This document shows positions 27,161 to 35,858 of a stretch of DNA of 64,000 bases, piece by piece. The stretch spans positions 1-64,000 of the forward strand of contig NZ_PGVF01000008.1 of the NCBI RefSeq assembly GCF_002860285.1. Direction: 5' to 3'. A program made the position numbers and the translations under genes. The stretch comes from Bacillus sp. M6-12. Its GTDB lineage: Bacteria; Bacillota; Bacilli; Bacillales; DSM-1321. Position 1 is the stretch's first letter. Every line of letters starts with the position of its first letter. The notes below the pieces were generated by a model that saw nothing but the letters and a program-made list of their open reading frames with translations, was not told the origin of the DNA and did not search any database.

Positions 27161-27949
27161 TTACTTTCCAGTAAAATTCGGTTTTCTTTTTTCAACAAAT
27201 GCTGTAATTCCTTCTTTATGGTCTTCAGTTGTTCTCATTTTGTCCTGGCCGTACTTTTCTAGCTCAAGAATTTTCAGCAGCAGCGGCCGATTTCTTTCAG
27301 CCAGTATTTTCTTGGTTTTTACCATCGCTTGTACAGGTTTGCTTAGCCATTCTTGTACCTTCCTCTCTACAGATAGCTCCAGATCCTCAGCGATCTCATT
27401 AATTAGGTTCTTTTCCATGGCTTCAGCAGGGCTCATAACTTTTCCATCCCAGATCAGTTCCTTTGCCTTTGTTTCCCCAAGCCTTCTTTCAAGGAAAAAG
27501 TGCGCTCCGCCATCAGGGATGAGTCCAATTCCAATGAAATTCATTGCAATCTTGCTTTCCTCTTTTGCTACAGTATAATCGGTTGCGAGCGCAAGGCTCA
27601 GTCCAAGTCCGGCGGCTGCCCCGTGGATAGCAGCAATTGTCAGCTTTGGCATGCAATACAGGGTCGTTACAAGGTCGCTGATGCAATCCATAATACTCTT
27701 AAAGTCTCCCGTGCCGTTCAACATCCACTTAATATCCCCGCCTGATGAAAACGCTTTACCATTTCCTTTTAAAATAACAATGTCAATGTTATCGTCGTTA
27801 GTCAGTTCTTTCAGCTTAATAGTCATTTCACGCAGCATATCACCGTTCATCGCATTCATGGACTCCGGCCGGTTTAACTCCACAGTCGCTACTCTTCCCG
27901 CGTATGTAACAATTACTGGCTGTATCATTGAAGTCATTTCTGTACTCAC
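27161..27949 (-). CDS. yhaR: Enoyl-CoA hydratase/isomerase family protein YhaR
   Basis: A 262-residue crotonase. The oxyanion-hole segments are visible: AFSSGGDIKWM near residues 67-77 and AAIHGAAAGLGLSLALATDY near 105-124. The catalytic-loop region is MNFIGIGLIPDGGAHFFLER. The usual Glu that activates water in hydratases is not evident in the GAAAGLG segment, so isomerase or another crotonase chemistry is possible. The true substrate is unknown; 'enoyl-CoA hydratase' is the family name only. Confidence 0.9.
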   Translation of the reverse strand: MSTEMTSMIQPVIVTYAGRVATVELNRPESMNAMNGDMLREMTIKLKELTNDDNIDIVILKGNGKAFSSGGDIKWMLNGTGDFKSIMDCISDLVTTLYCMPKLTIAAIHGAAAGLGLSLALATDYTVAKEESKIAMNFIGIGLIPDGGAHFFLERRLGETKAKELIWDGKVMSPAEAMEKNLINEIAEDLELSVERKVQEWLSKPVQAMVKTKKILAERNRPLLLKILELEKYGQDKMRTTEDHKEGITAFVEKRKPNFTGK

Positions 27950-28190
27950 TTATTTCCCTCCTGATTAACTATTAGTAAATGCCGCTAAAGCCTGACTTTA
28001 AACAACTGCCTGCATACCGAACATCATAAAAGGAAATTTCCCATAAACGTTTCAGTGATTCAATTTTGGCAGTCAGCCAGGATAGTAAAATTCTTCATTT
28101 AAATTATACAGCGCTTTCATTAATATTAAAAAGGATAAATTCTAAATGTTCCAACTTTTTAATACAAAATCGAATTTTAGCACCAAATAA

Positions 28191-28221
28191 ATGTTAACCA
28201 CATTTTTATTTTGGTTGACAT
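28191..28221 (+). promoter_or_regulatory. BirA (biotin repressor) operator overlapping bioY -35
   Basis: ATGTTAAC at 28191-28198 and GTTGACAT at 28214-28221 are inverted half-sites separated by 15 bases, the Bacillus BirA operator arrangement. The right half overlaps a TTGACA -35 box (28215-28220) with TATTCT at 28239-28244 (18-base spacer). BirA bound to biotinyl-AMP would block the promoter. Confidence 0.92.
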
Positions 28222-28276
28222 TAAATAATTGTTTAAATTATTCTCAATATATAACTAAATTCCAAAGGAGATCACA

Positions 28277-28873
28277 ATGAACAAAAAACTTAGGACAATT
28301 GACATTACACTTATCAGTATGTTTGTTGCATTGATGGCCATTGGAGCTAATATAACGACTATTGCTCCATTTCTGGTAGTTGGAGGTGTCCCGATTACCT
28401 TGCAGACTTTCTTTGCTATATTGGCAGGAGCAGTTCTTGGCAGCCGGCTCGGTGCTGTTGCTATGATTGTTTACACATTAGTTGGCCTGGTGGGTGCGCC
28501 TGTTTTTTCAAAATTTAGCGGCGGCGTCTCTTCCATCGTCAGCCCGACATTCGGCTTTATTGTTTCATTTATTTTCACAGCTTATATTACTGGAAAAATC
28601 ATCGAGAAAAAGCGTACCATCACTGTTTATGTTTCCGCTGCGCTAGTTGGCATGGCAGTTAATTATTTATTCGGTACAAACTGGATGTATTTCGCCTACA
28701 AATTCTGGGCAGCTGCCCCAGAAGGTTTTACTTATAAATTAGCTTGGCTGTGGATGATTGCTCCGCTGCCAAAGGATATTATCTTAGCTGTATGCGCAGG
28801 CTTTATGGCATTGAGGCTGGAAAAAACGGTGTTGGCTAGAAGCCAGTTCAGAAAATTGAACCGGGCTGCTTAA
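28277..28873 (+). CDS. bioY: Biotin transporter BioY
   Basis: A 198-residue membrane S-component with about six helices. Recognised family blocks are GVPITLQTFFAILAGAVLG, YTLVGLVGAPVFSKFSGG, PTFGFIVSF and the C-terminal PLPKDIILAVCAG. It binds biotin, alone or with a shared ECF module. AAAGGAG precedes the ATG. bioB follows after 20 bases, so both are under the BirA operator. Confidence 0.95.
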   Translation: MNKKLRTIDITLISMFVALMAIGANITTIAPFLVVGGVPITLQTFFAILAGAVLGSRLGAVAMIVYTLVGLVGAPVFSKFSGGVSSIVSPTFGFIVSFIFTAYITGKIIEKKRTITVYVSAALVGMAVNYLFGTNWMYFAYKFWAAAPEGFTYKLAWLWMIAPLPKDIILAVCAGFMALRLEKTVLARSQFRKLNRAA

Positions 28874-28893
28874 TATAATTGGAGGTAGAGATG

Positions 28894-29895
28894 ATGGGTG
28901 ATTGGAATCAACTTTCAAAAAAGGCTTTAGAGGGACATGATATAACAAATGAGGAAGCCATATCTGTCCTAGACTGTCCAGACGAGGAGCTTCTTGAACT
29001 TCTGCAGGCCGCTTATACGGTCCGAAGCCATTACTACGGAAATAAAGTAAAGCTCAATATGATTATTAACACAAAATCCGGTCTGTGTCCGGAAAACTGC
29101 GGTTATTGTTCACAGTCCAGTGTCTCAACCGCTCCAATTGAGAAATATAGAATGGTTGACAAAGATGCTATTTTACAAGGTGCCGAACAAGCATACAACT
29201 TGAATGTAGGTACATATTGCATAGTTGCAAGCGGACGCGGGCCAAGCAGCAGAGATATGGACAATGTCGTATCAGCAGTAGAGGAAATTAAGGAGAAATA
29301 CAATCTTAAAGTTTGTGCCTGCCTTGGACTGTTAAAGCCCGAGCAAGCAGCGAGATTAAAAGAAGCAGGCGTGGATCGATACAATCATAATATCAATACA
29401 TCTGAGAGGCATCATGAGTCCATTACAACTTCCCATACATACCAAAATCGAGTCGATACCGTAGAGCTGGTTAAAGAAGCAGGAATCTCCCCTTGCTCTG
29501 GGGTCATCATTGGGATGAGAGAGACAAAGCAGGACGTAGTCGATATGGCCAGAAGCTTAAAAGTATTGGACGCAGATTCAATCCCTGTTAATTTCCTTCA
29601 TGCCATTGACGGTACACCATTGGAAGGAACCGATGAACTGAATCCTAGATATTGCCTTAAAGTTCTCTGCCTGATGCGGTTTATCAATCCAACAAAAGAA
29701 ATACGGATATCCGGCGGACGGGAAGTCAATTTAAGAAGCCTCCAGCCTCTTGGTCTTTATCCGGCAAATTCTATCTTTGTAGGCGATTATTTAACAACAG
29801 CCGGACAGGAAAGCACCGCCGATCACCAGATGCTAAAGGATTTGGGTTTTGAAATTGATTTTGTCAAAAGTGATGGCGAAGCAATTTTAAGCTAA
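28894..29895 (+). CDS. bioB: Biotin synthase BioB
   Basis: A 333-residue radical SAM enzyme that inserts sulfur into dethiobiotin. The 4Fe-4S cluster motif is CPENCGYC near residues 65-72, and YCIVASGRGP, YNHNINTSE, ETKQDV and the C-terminal RISGGREVNLRSLQPLGLY are all intact. The start at 28894 is eight bases from GGAGG; the neighbouring ATG at 28891 cannot be excluded. No other bio genes (bioA, D, F, W) are here, so it may use imported or separately made dethiobiotin. Confidence 0.95.
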   Translation: MGDWNQLSKKALEGHDITNEEAISVLDCPDEELLELLQAAYTVRSHYYGNKVKLNMIINTKSGLCPENCGYCSQSSVSTAPIEKYRMVDKDAILQGAEQAYNLNVGTYCIVASGRGPSSRDMDNVVSAVEEIKEKYNLKVCACLGLLKPEQAARLKEAGVDRYNHNINTSERHHESITTSHTYQNRVDTVELVKEAGISPCSGVIIGMRETKQDVVDMARSLKVLDADSIPVNFLHAIDGTPLEGTDELNPRYCLKVLCLMRFINPTKEIRISGGREVNLRSLQPLGLYPANSIFVGDYLTTAGQESTADHQMLKDLGFEIDFVKSDGEAILS

Positions 29896-29934
29896 AGCTA
29901 ATGCTTGCCATGAGGATAGTGAATAAAAATTTGC

Positions 29935-29979
29935 GGTGTCAGCCACCATCCAGCTATGGATCGCGGCTGACACCTTTTT
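29935..29979 (+). terminator. Terminator after bioB
   Basis: GGTGTCAGCC and GGCTGACACC form a 10-bp stem, followed by five T residues. Confidence 0.92.
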
Positions 29980-30089
29980 GCATTCTGTACAACATCTCTT
30001 CATGCTCCCTCCCATTCTCTTTCCTTTAGTCCAAGCGCCGTTACGGAATACAGTTTGCACAATATTCTAGTACAAGAGGAGATGATGTA

Positions 30090-30686
30090 GTGAAAGATTT
30101 CCGATTAATTACTGTTAATGTAAAGAAGAAAGGTGTAGACATTCATAATCCTACCAGTTACACCCTGATTGGAAAAGGATATCAGGGAGCTGTTTTCAGG
30201 GTTTCTGATGAAAGCTGTGTAAAGGTGTATGCAAAGAAAAGGCATTGTGTAAGGGAAAGCAAGGCACTTCTGGCGGCACAGGACTCAAACTTTGTTCCAA
30301 AGGTATATGAGGTCGGTTCAAACTATATCTTAATGGAATTCATAGAAGGAGAGTCTCTGAATGATTACCTAAAATCAAAAGAGAAATTTCCAGCTGCCGT
30401 TGCCGAACAGCTTGTCGGTATTTTCAAGAAAATGAAAAAGGTTGGATTCACCCGGATTGATGGCTCCATTCGTCATTTCTTAGTAGCCGATGATGGTACC
30501 ATTAAAGTCATTGACCATGTGAACTCAATGAGATCAGTAAGTTCAAGGCCCGATCAGTTTTTTAGGGATCTCCGCAAATTAAAACTATTAAATGATTTTA
30601 TGATGCAGCTCAAAAGTTTGGATCCAGAGCTTTATGAGGCATGGACAGAGAGGAAACATATTATGAAGAAGAGACCCCATAAGTGA
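30090..30686 (+). CDS. Small serine/threonine-kinase-like protein (YrzF type)
   Basis: A 198-residue minimal protein-kinase-like domain. The Gly-rich loop is GKGYQGAVFRV, the ATP lysine is probably in CVKVY, the hinge region is YILMEFIEGESLNDYL, and a DxD-like metal site occurs in VIDHVNSMR. The usual HRD triad is reduced (RIDGSIRHFLV). It resembles the small kinase-like proteins YrzF/YbdM of B. subtilis. GTG is the start, after AAGAGGAG. It lies at the head of the glycosyltransferase cassette but 390 bases before it. Confidence 0.75.
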   Translation: MKDFRLITVNVKKKGVDIHNPTSYTLIGKGYQGAVFRVSDESCVKVYAKKRHCVRESKALLAAQDSNFVPKVYEVGSNYILMEFIEGESLNDYLKSKEKFPAAVAEQLVGIFKKMKKVGFTRIDGSIRHFLVADDGTIKVIDHVNSMRSVSSRPDQFFRDLRKLKLLNDFMMQLKSLDPELYEAWTERKHIMKKRPHK

Positions 30687-30883
30687 ATCTCACCTGTATC
30701 AAAAACTTAGTGGTCTCCGCTCTAAAAGTAAGACAAGCATTGGGAGAAACAGCATTGGAAGATTTTGATCAATTTATGGTAAAAAGACTAAGGCAGCTGA
30801 GGCTTCCGAAAATCCAGCTTCCCCATTCATCAATTAAAAGGACTGCGGAGCAGTTACTCTTATTTGACGATAAAAATATTTAA
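30683..30883 (+). CDS. Hypothetical small basic protein
   Basis: A 66-codon frame whose GTG overlaps the preceding kinase stop by four bases (GTGA). The product is basic and helical, with no domain I recognise. Coupling to the upstream gene supports translation, but the ribosome site is weak, so this call is uncertain. Confidence 0.4.
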   Translation: MNLTCIKNLVVSALKVRQALGETALEDFDQFMVKRLRQLRLPKIQLPHSSIKRTAEQLLLFDDKNI

Positions 30884-31072
30884 TGACCCTCACTGGCTTT
30901 GAACTGGTACACTAACTAATCCCTGTTTCAAAGTGCTGTTTCTCCGCATTTACCCCTATCATGATTGCATTTTTAAACATATAAATGTAGGAAAACTGTT
31001 TATAAAAAGCGATTTAACCTGGATCAGTAAAGGTTGAAGGCTCTATTCTTTCGAAAGGAGCATCATATAAAG

Positions 31073-32293
31073 ATGGTTGAAGTAAGCATTATTATTCCTT
31101 CGAGAAACCGTTATCCCCTAAATCTTCTTACCCTATTTTCGTTAGAAAAGCAGACCTTTGATTTATCCAAAATGGAGGTTATTTTGATTGATGACGGATC
31201 TGCGGACGATACACCGCTTTTAAAACATTATCATCCTCCTTTTCCTTTCCGGTATGTTCGTAATGAAAAAAATATCGGCCTTTCCGCTACAAGAAATAAG
31301 GGTTTAATGATGGCGAAAGCAAATATTATTATTTTTCTGGACGCAGAAATGATTGTCGATCCAAGCTATGTAAAAAACCAGTATCAATATCATTTAACTG
31401 AAGAACAGTTAGTGGTAGTCGGCAGAAATATCCCCAGGATCATTACTTATCTATTTCCTGAGTTTAATAGCTCTCAGATCGATATAATTTGCAGAATGGC
31501 TGAAGAAAAGCCTGCTGTAAAACAATTAATCAGCCAAAAGCTGCCGCAATATAAAAACAGCTTTGACCTTCCAAATTTAATTAAGAATTTACAAGAACCT
31601 CTGCAATTGCTTAATCAAAGTGATATAAACAATAGTCCGCTGGTCCAGTCTTTTTCATATCCCTACAACTATTATGAGGATTTATACAGGCAACTGGAAG
31701 TTCTTGATACGCAGTATTTATCCTGGTGGGCGCTTTTCGGTTCCAATCATTCACTTAATAAGAAACTAATTGAAATGGTTGGCGGATATGAGGAAGGTTT
31801 TAAAGGATGGGGGATAGAAGATGTGGAGTTTGCCTATCGGTTATATAAGGCTGGCGCCAAATTCGTTTTTGACCCGGATTCGTTCTTGTACCACCAAGAG
31901 CATCCAATCCATTCAGGCAAAGTGCAGGAAGGATCGAGAAATCGAGTCCTTTTTCAGCGGAAGCATCCGGTTATCGAAGTATGTATCAGATCTTTAAGAT
32001 ATGTCGGGAAGCTGGATTTACAATTTGTGGATAGCGTCTTAAGGGAACATGAGTTGCTATGCAATTCATTCCCTGGACTGTTTGCAGATTTTAAGAATAC
32101 GGTTGTTTTATTGCTCCAGCAAATTCAATTTTTGAAGCTGCAGGAACAACCCGTTTGCAATTTCCTCAAAAATGCCGGCATTGAGAATGACACCCGTCTT
32201 AAACAGGCCATTTATCAAGAAAGAGATATAATCGCGGCATATGGGAAGTTCGGGAGCCTGGTCCAATTATTCGACCTGCTGGCCAATAACTAA
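31073..32293 (+). CDS. GT-A glycosyltransferase, paralogue 1
   Basis: A 406-residue family 2 type glycosyltransferase. The N-terminal GT-A domain has SIIIPSRNRYPLNLLTLFSLEKQTF, VILIDDGSADDT, the nucleotide-sugar strand GLSATRNKG and the metal site IFLDAEMIV. A C-terminal Glyco_transf_7C-like motif follows (YEEGFKGWGIEDVEFAYRLY, then YHQEHP near residue 280), as in chondroitin-polymerase-like galactosyl and N-acetylgalactosaminyl transferases. The last 120 residues are helical and shared only with its two paralogues here. No membrane segments, so it acts in the cytoplasm. The ATG at 31073 aligns with both paralogues; the longer frame from 31034 does not. Confidence 0.85.
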   Translation: MVEVSIIIPSRNRYPLNLLTLFSLEKQTFDLSKMEVILIDDGSADDTPLLKHYHPPFPFRYVRNEKNIGLSATRNKGLMMAKANIIIFLDAEMIVDPSYVKNQYQYHLTEEQLVVVGRNIPRIITYLFPEFNSSQIDIICRMAEEKPAVKQLISQKLPQYKNSFDLPNLIKNLQEPLQLLNQSDINNSPLVQSFSYPYNYYEDLYRQLEVLDTQYLSWWALFGSNHSLNKKLIEMVGGYEEGFKGWGIEDVEFAYRLYKAGAKFVFDPDSFLYHQEHPIHSGKVQEGSRNRVLFQRKHPVIEVCIRSLRYVGKLDLQFVDSVLREHELLCNSFPGLFADFKNTVVLLLQQIQFLKLQEQPVCNFLKNAGIENDTRLKQAIYQERDIIAAYGKFGSLVQLFDLLANN

Positions 32294-32337
32294 CTCAAAC
32301 TGGCCCGGATACAGGAGAAAATGAGGAATGGTTAAAG

Positions 32338-33369
32338 ATGAGAGAAAAATATACTATCGAGGATTCAAAACTTGCTGCCCTATTAAGTCATGCTTATGAA
32401 ATAGCAGTTCAAAAGATAGATTTTATCCCCTTGGGCACCACCGCTTATTCTTACAAGGTGCATTGCGTGAACGGGGAAATCTACTATCTTAAACTATTTG
32501 ATACCACTAACCGCAAACAAAAGAAGGCGGTCAAACGTCTGGATTTGTCTCTCGCAGTTACATGGAATCTATATCATAAGGAGATTTTTCAAAATCTCAC
32601 TTATCCGATTAAAACAAAGGATGGCCTATATAAATTGACGAACGGCCATGTGGTCCTGGTTCTGTTTAATTTTATAGAGGGAACAACCTTGAATGAGATA
32701 GCATCAAAAGAGAACATTGAAAAAACCGCAAATATGGTTGCAGCGCTCCATCGAGCAACACCAAAAATAAACAAGAAAGAACTAAAGGAAGAAACCTTCG
32801 ATATTAAGACTCAAAAACATTTAATGGAAAAGCTGCTTGTTCTGGAATCAACAGCTGCATTTGCTGACCCGTATCGGACTAGGTTACAGAGCTTAATATT
32901 GTCAAATAAGGACAAAATCCTGGATTATTTGAACCTATTAAACAATCTGAGAACATCGGCCGTCAAGAGCTGCCAAGACAAAGTTATCTGCCATGGTGAT
33001 TTGTGGGGAGGCAACATCGTGGTTAGCGGTGATGAGTTATTTTTGTTAGATTGGGAATACGCCTTGTTTGCACCTCCGGAATTTGATTTATCCTATTTCC
33101 TCAATGAAGACTTTGTGAAGTTCTTCAAACACTATGAAAATCATTTTGGAAAAAAAGTCCTGCTCGATGGTGATCTGTTACGTTTTTACGCTTACCGGAG
33201 AAAATTTCATTATTTAAACTATTTGCTCAGCAATATTCTGAATCGAAATACAGATAAATCCCACCAGGAACATGATTTAGCTGAGGCCGTTAATTGTTTG
33301 AAAGATATGGACAGTTTAGGCTCGGACATCAATGAAATTAGGAGCAGGCTAAGTGAAAATATTAAGTGA
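32338..33369 (+). CDS. APH-fold kinase (aminoglycoside/choline/CotS-like phosphotransferase)
   Basis: A 343-residue kinase-fold protein. The lysine-bearing strand is YYLKLFD, the linker YKLTNGHVVLVLFNFIEGTTL, the catalytic loop CHGDLWGGNIVV near residues 218-229 and the metal site LLDWEYALFAPPEFDL near 238-253. These residues are intact, so it should be active. It sits inside a run of three glycosyltransferase paralogues with short gaps (44 and 18 bases), so it probably phosphorylates a sugar or lipid used by them. CotS-type spore coat kinases have the same fold. Confidence 0.82.
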   Translation: MREKYTIEDSKLAALLSHAYEIAVQKIDFIPLGTTAYSYKVHCVNGEIYYLKLFDTTNRKQKKAVKRLDLSLAVTWNLYHKEIFQNLTYPIKTKDGLYKLTNGHVVLVLFNFIEGTTLNEIASKENIEKTANMVAALHRATPKINKKELKEETFDIKTQKHLMEKLLVLESTAAFADPYRTRLQSLILSNKDKILDYLNLLNNLRTSAVKSCQDKVICHGDLWGGNIVVSGDELFLLDWEYALFAPPEFDLSYFLNEDFVKFFKHYENHFGKKVLLDGDLLRFYAYRRKFHYLNYLLSNILNRNTDKSHQEHDLAEAVNCLKDMDSLGSDINEIRSRLSENIK

Positions 33370-33387
33370 AAAAAGGAGGTTAGAAGT

Positions 33388-34566
33388 TTGAGCATAGAAG
33401 TAACTGTTATCCTTCCCTCTTTCAACCGATATCCGCTGAACCAGCTTTCGCTTTATGCCCTGGAAAATCAGACATTTGATCTGTCAAAAATGGAAGTTAT
33501 TTTCGTTGATGATGCTTCAACTGACGAAACACCTTCATTAAAAAACTACAAAGCGCCCTTTGCCTTTCGGTACATCAGAAATAATGAAAATTATGGCCGG
33601 TCAAAAACCAGGAATACAGGAATAAAAGAGGCGAAGGGGCAAATACTTATTTTCCTGGATGCGGAAGTTATCGTTGGTCCAGAATTTGTAAAAAACCATT
33701 ATCAGCGGCATCTCACTCAAGAACCATTAGTGGTTACAGGAAAATATGTTAATAAGTTATATTCCTATTTATTTCCTGGATTTGACAAATACCAATTGAG
33801 AGACGTAAGAAAGCTCTCCAAAAACTCTGATTTTGCCAAGAGCCGGATCAAACCTGCAATGGAAACCGAAACCGGCCAGCCGGTCCAATTATTGTTTAAG
33901 CAAGATATCCTCTCTCTTCCGACAATAAAACAATTCTCAAAGCCTAAAACATATGAAGAAAAAATTGTCAGTGCCTTTAACGATAAGTTTCGCTTACCAT
34001 GGATATCCTGCACGACATTAAATCATTCCGTAAGAAAATCACTGGTTGACTCAATCGGCGGTTTTGATGAAAGTTTTATAGGGCATGGGCTGGAGGACTA
34101 TGAATACGGGTTTCGGCTTTACCAGGCAGGCGCCAGATTTTCCTATGATCCAAACATTTCTGTATACCATCAGGAGCATGCAAAGGAAGGAAATTGGTCT
34201 AAAAACAATATTAGAAATTTAATACTGTTTCAGCAAAAGCACCCCTTTATCGATGTTTATTTGCTTTCATTAGAGAAAATAGGAGTCCATGATTATACAT
34301 TCATGGATAATATCATGTCAGATTATCAAACTATTATGCATAAATATCCGGATTTATATACCGGTTTTATAAAAGCACTTCAGGCTTTGCTAAGGCAAAT
34401 TCCTTTGCTGAAATCTGACGATAAGCCGGTTACCAATTTGTTCACGGAATCAGGCATAGAAGATAACCTTGATTGGAAAAGCCGCATCGAGCTGGAATAC
34501 CAATCTTTAAAGCACGAGGGCTTTGAACATGTAACAAAGCTCTATGATTTGCTGACTGGCCTATAA
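33388..34566 (+). CDS. GT-A glycosyltransferase, paralogue 2
   Basis: A 392-residue paralogue of the proteins at 31073 and 34602. It has VILPSFNRYPLNQLSL, VIFVDDASTDET, GRSKTRNTG, IFLDAEVIV and the C-terminal FDESFIGHGLEDYEYGFRLY with YHQEHA. The C-terminal acceptor motif differs from the others (GHGLEDYE instead of GWG.EDV.FA), which suggests another acceptor or donor. Start is TTG behind AAAGGAGGT. It is the third gene of the cassette. Confidence 0.84.
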   Translation: MSIEVTVILPSFNRYPLNQLSLYALENQTFDLSKMEVIFVDDASTDETPSLKNYKAPFAFRYIRNNENYGRSKTRNTGIKEAKGQILIFLDAEVIVGPEFVKNHYQRHLTQEPLVVTGKYVNKLYSYLFPGFDKYQLRDVRKLSKNSDFAKSRIKPAMETETGQPVQLLFKQDILSLPTIKQFSKPKTYEEKIVSAFNDKFRLPWISCTTLNHSVRKSLVDSIGGFDESFIGHGLEDYEYGFRLYQAGARFSYDPNISVYHQEHAKEGNWSKNNIRNLILFQQKHPFIDVYLLSLEKIGVHDYTFMDNIMSDYQTIMHKYPDLYTGFIKALQALLRQIPLLKSDDKPVTNLFTESGIEDNLDWKSRIELEYQSLKHEGFEHVTKLYDLLTGL

Positions 34567-34601
34567 GTACAAGGAATTTTAACGAAGGGAGGTCCAATTT
34601 T

Positions 34602-35825
34602 ATGTGTGAAGTCAGTATCATTATTCCATCTTATAACCGCTATCCCCTAAATCTCCTCACCCTCCGTTCCCTGGAAAAACAGACGTTTGATATGGACAAA
34701 ATGGAAGTTATTCTGCTGGATGATGCGTCTACAGACAGCACGCCGCTGCTTAAAAGTTACCCAGCTCCCTTTCCCTATCATTACGTTCGAAATAAAACGA
34801 ATATGGGACTCTCCCGAACTAGGAATATAGGTTATAAAATGGCGAAAGGAAATGTCATCATTTTTTTGGATGCAGAGGTTATTGTGGACAATGATTATGT
34901 AAAAAATCAATATGATTTACATTTAAAAAATCCTCAGTCCGTGATTGTTGCTAGAAATATATACAATCTTTATAGCTTCCTTTTTCCGAACTATGACTCC
35001 TCTCAGCTTAATGAAATGTCACAGCTGGCAAAGAACAGTACCTATTTAAATAAAAGGCTAAAAGAGATGCTGAAGCTAAGCAACGATGAACTCAACCTCC
35101 AAACAGCCATTGAAAAGATTACAGAGCCTCTTCAATTAATTCATGAGGAAGAGGTACTGAATTTGGCCAGCTTGAATCCATTTTGCATCCCTAGCCGATT
35201 TTTCAATGATTTTTATACGGAATTGGGAGACAATCTGGATAACTCCCATATTGCCTGGTGGGCCTTATTCGGGCTCAATCATTCTCTTAACAAAAATTTA
35301 CTTGCCAAAGTAAACGGTTATGATGAAGATTTCCAGGGCTGGGGAATGGAAGACGTTGATTTCGCTTACCGATTATATAAGATAGGAGCAAAATTTGTCT
35401 TTGATCATAAATCTGCCCTATATCATCAAGAACATCCAGTAACGCCAAATAAAAAACAGGATGCTCAAAGGAATGGGCTTCTTTTTCAGCAAAAGCATCC
35501 AGCTTTTGAGGTCTATGTTCGTTCGTTAAAATTCTCCTTAAACCTGGATGCACAGTTCATTGGGCTGGTCTTTATGGAATATGAAGCCCTTAACCTAGAT
35601 TATCCGGGACAGCATGAGGTATTTAAGGAGTCTATCTATTTATTGCTTCAGCAAAGGTATATTTTAAAAACAAATGGCAAAAAAGCCCGCAAACTGCTGA
35701 AAAACTCAGGCATTGCCGACTCCCCCGAAAAGAAAGACCGCCTTTTTTCAGACCGGGATACTGTAGAAGCTTATGGAAAATATCCTAATTTAGTTAAGCT
35801 GTTCGATCTAGTTGTCAGCAAATAA
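34602..35825 (+). CDS. GT-A glycosyltransferase, paralogue 3
   Basis: A 407-residue paralogue, closest to the first copy: SIIIPSYNRYPLNLLTLRSLEKQTF, VILLDDASTDST, GLSRTRNIG, IFLDAEVIV, YDEDFQGWGMEDVDFAYRLY and YHQEHP. AAGGGAGGT precedes the ATG. It closes the four-gene cassette, with 35 bases from the previous gene and a hairpin after its stop. The three copies probably arose by tandem duplication and then diverged. Confidence 0.85.
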   Translation: MCEVSIIIPSYNRYPLNLLTLRSLEKQTFDMDKMEVILLDDASTDSTPLLKSYPAPFPYHYVRNKTNMGLSRTRNIGYKMAKGNVIIFLDAEVIVDNDYVKNQYDLHLKNPQSVIVARNIYNLYSFLFPNYDSSQLNEMSQLAKNSTYLNKRLKEMLKLSNDELNLQTAIEKITEPLQLIHEEEVLNLASLNPFCIPSRFFNDFYTELGDNLDNSHIAWWALFGLNHSLNKNLLAKVNGYDEDFQGWGMEDVDFAYRLYKIGAKFVFDHKSALYHQEHPVTPNKKQDAQRNGLLFQQKHPAFEVYVRSLKFSLNLDAQFIGLVFMEYEALNLDYPGQHEVFKESIYLLLQQRYILKTNGKKARKLLKNSGIADSPEKKDRLFSDRDTVEAYGKYPNLVKLFDLVVSK

Positions 35826-35830
35826 TAGAA

Positions 35831-35852
35831 ACGCGAAGGATTATCCTTCGCG
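35831..35852. terminator. Hairpin between convergent genes
   Basis: CGCGAAGGA and TCCTTCGCG form a 9-bp stem with a very short loop; the T tracts on both sides are weak. Confidence 0.6.
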
Positions 35853-35858
35853 CTTTCA

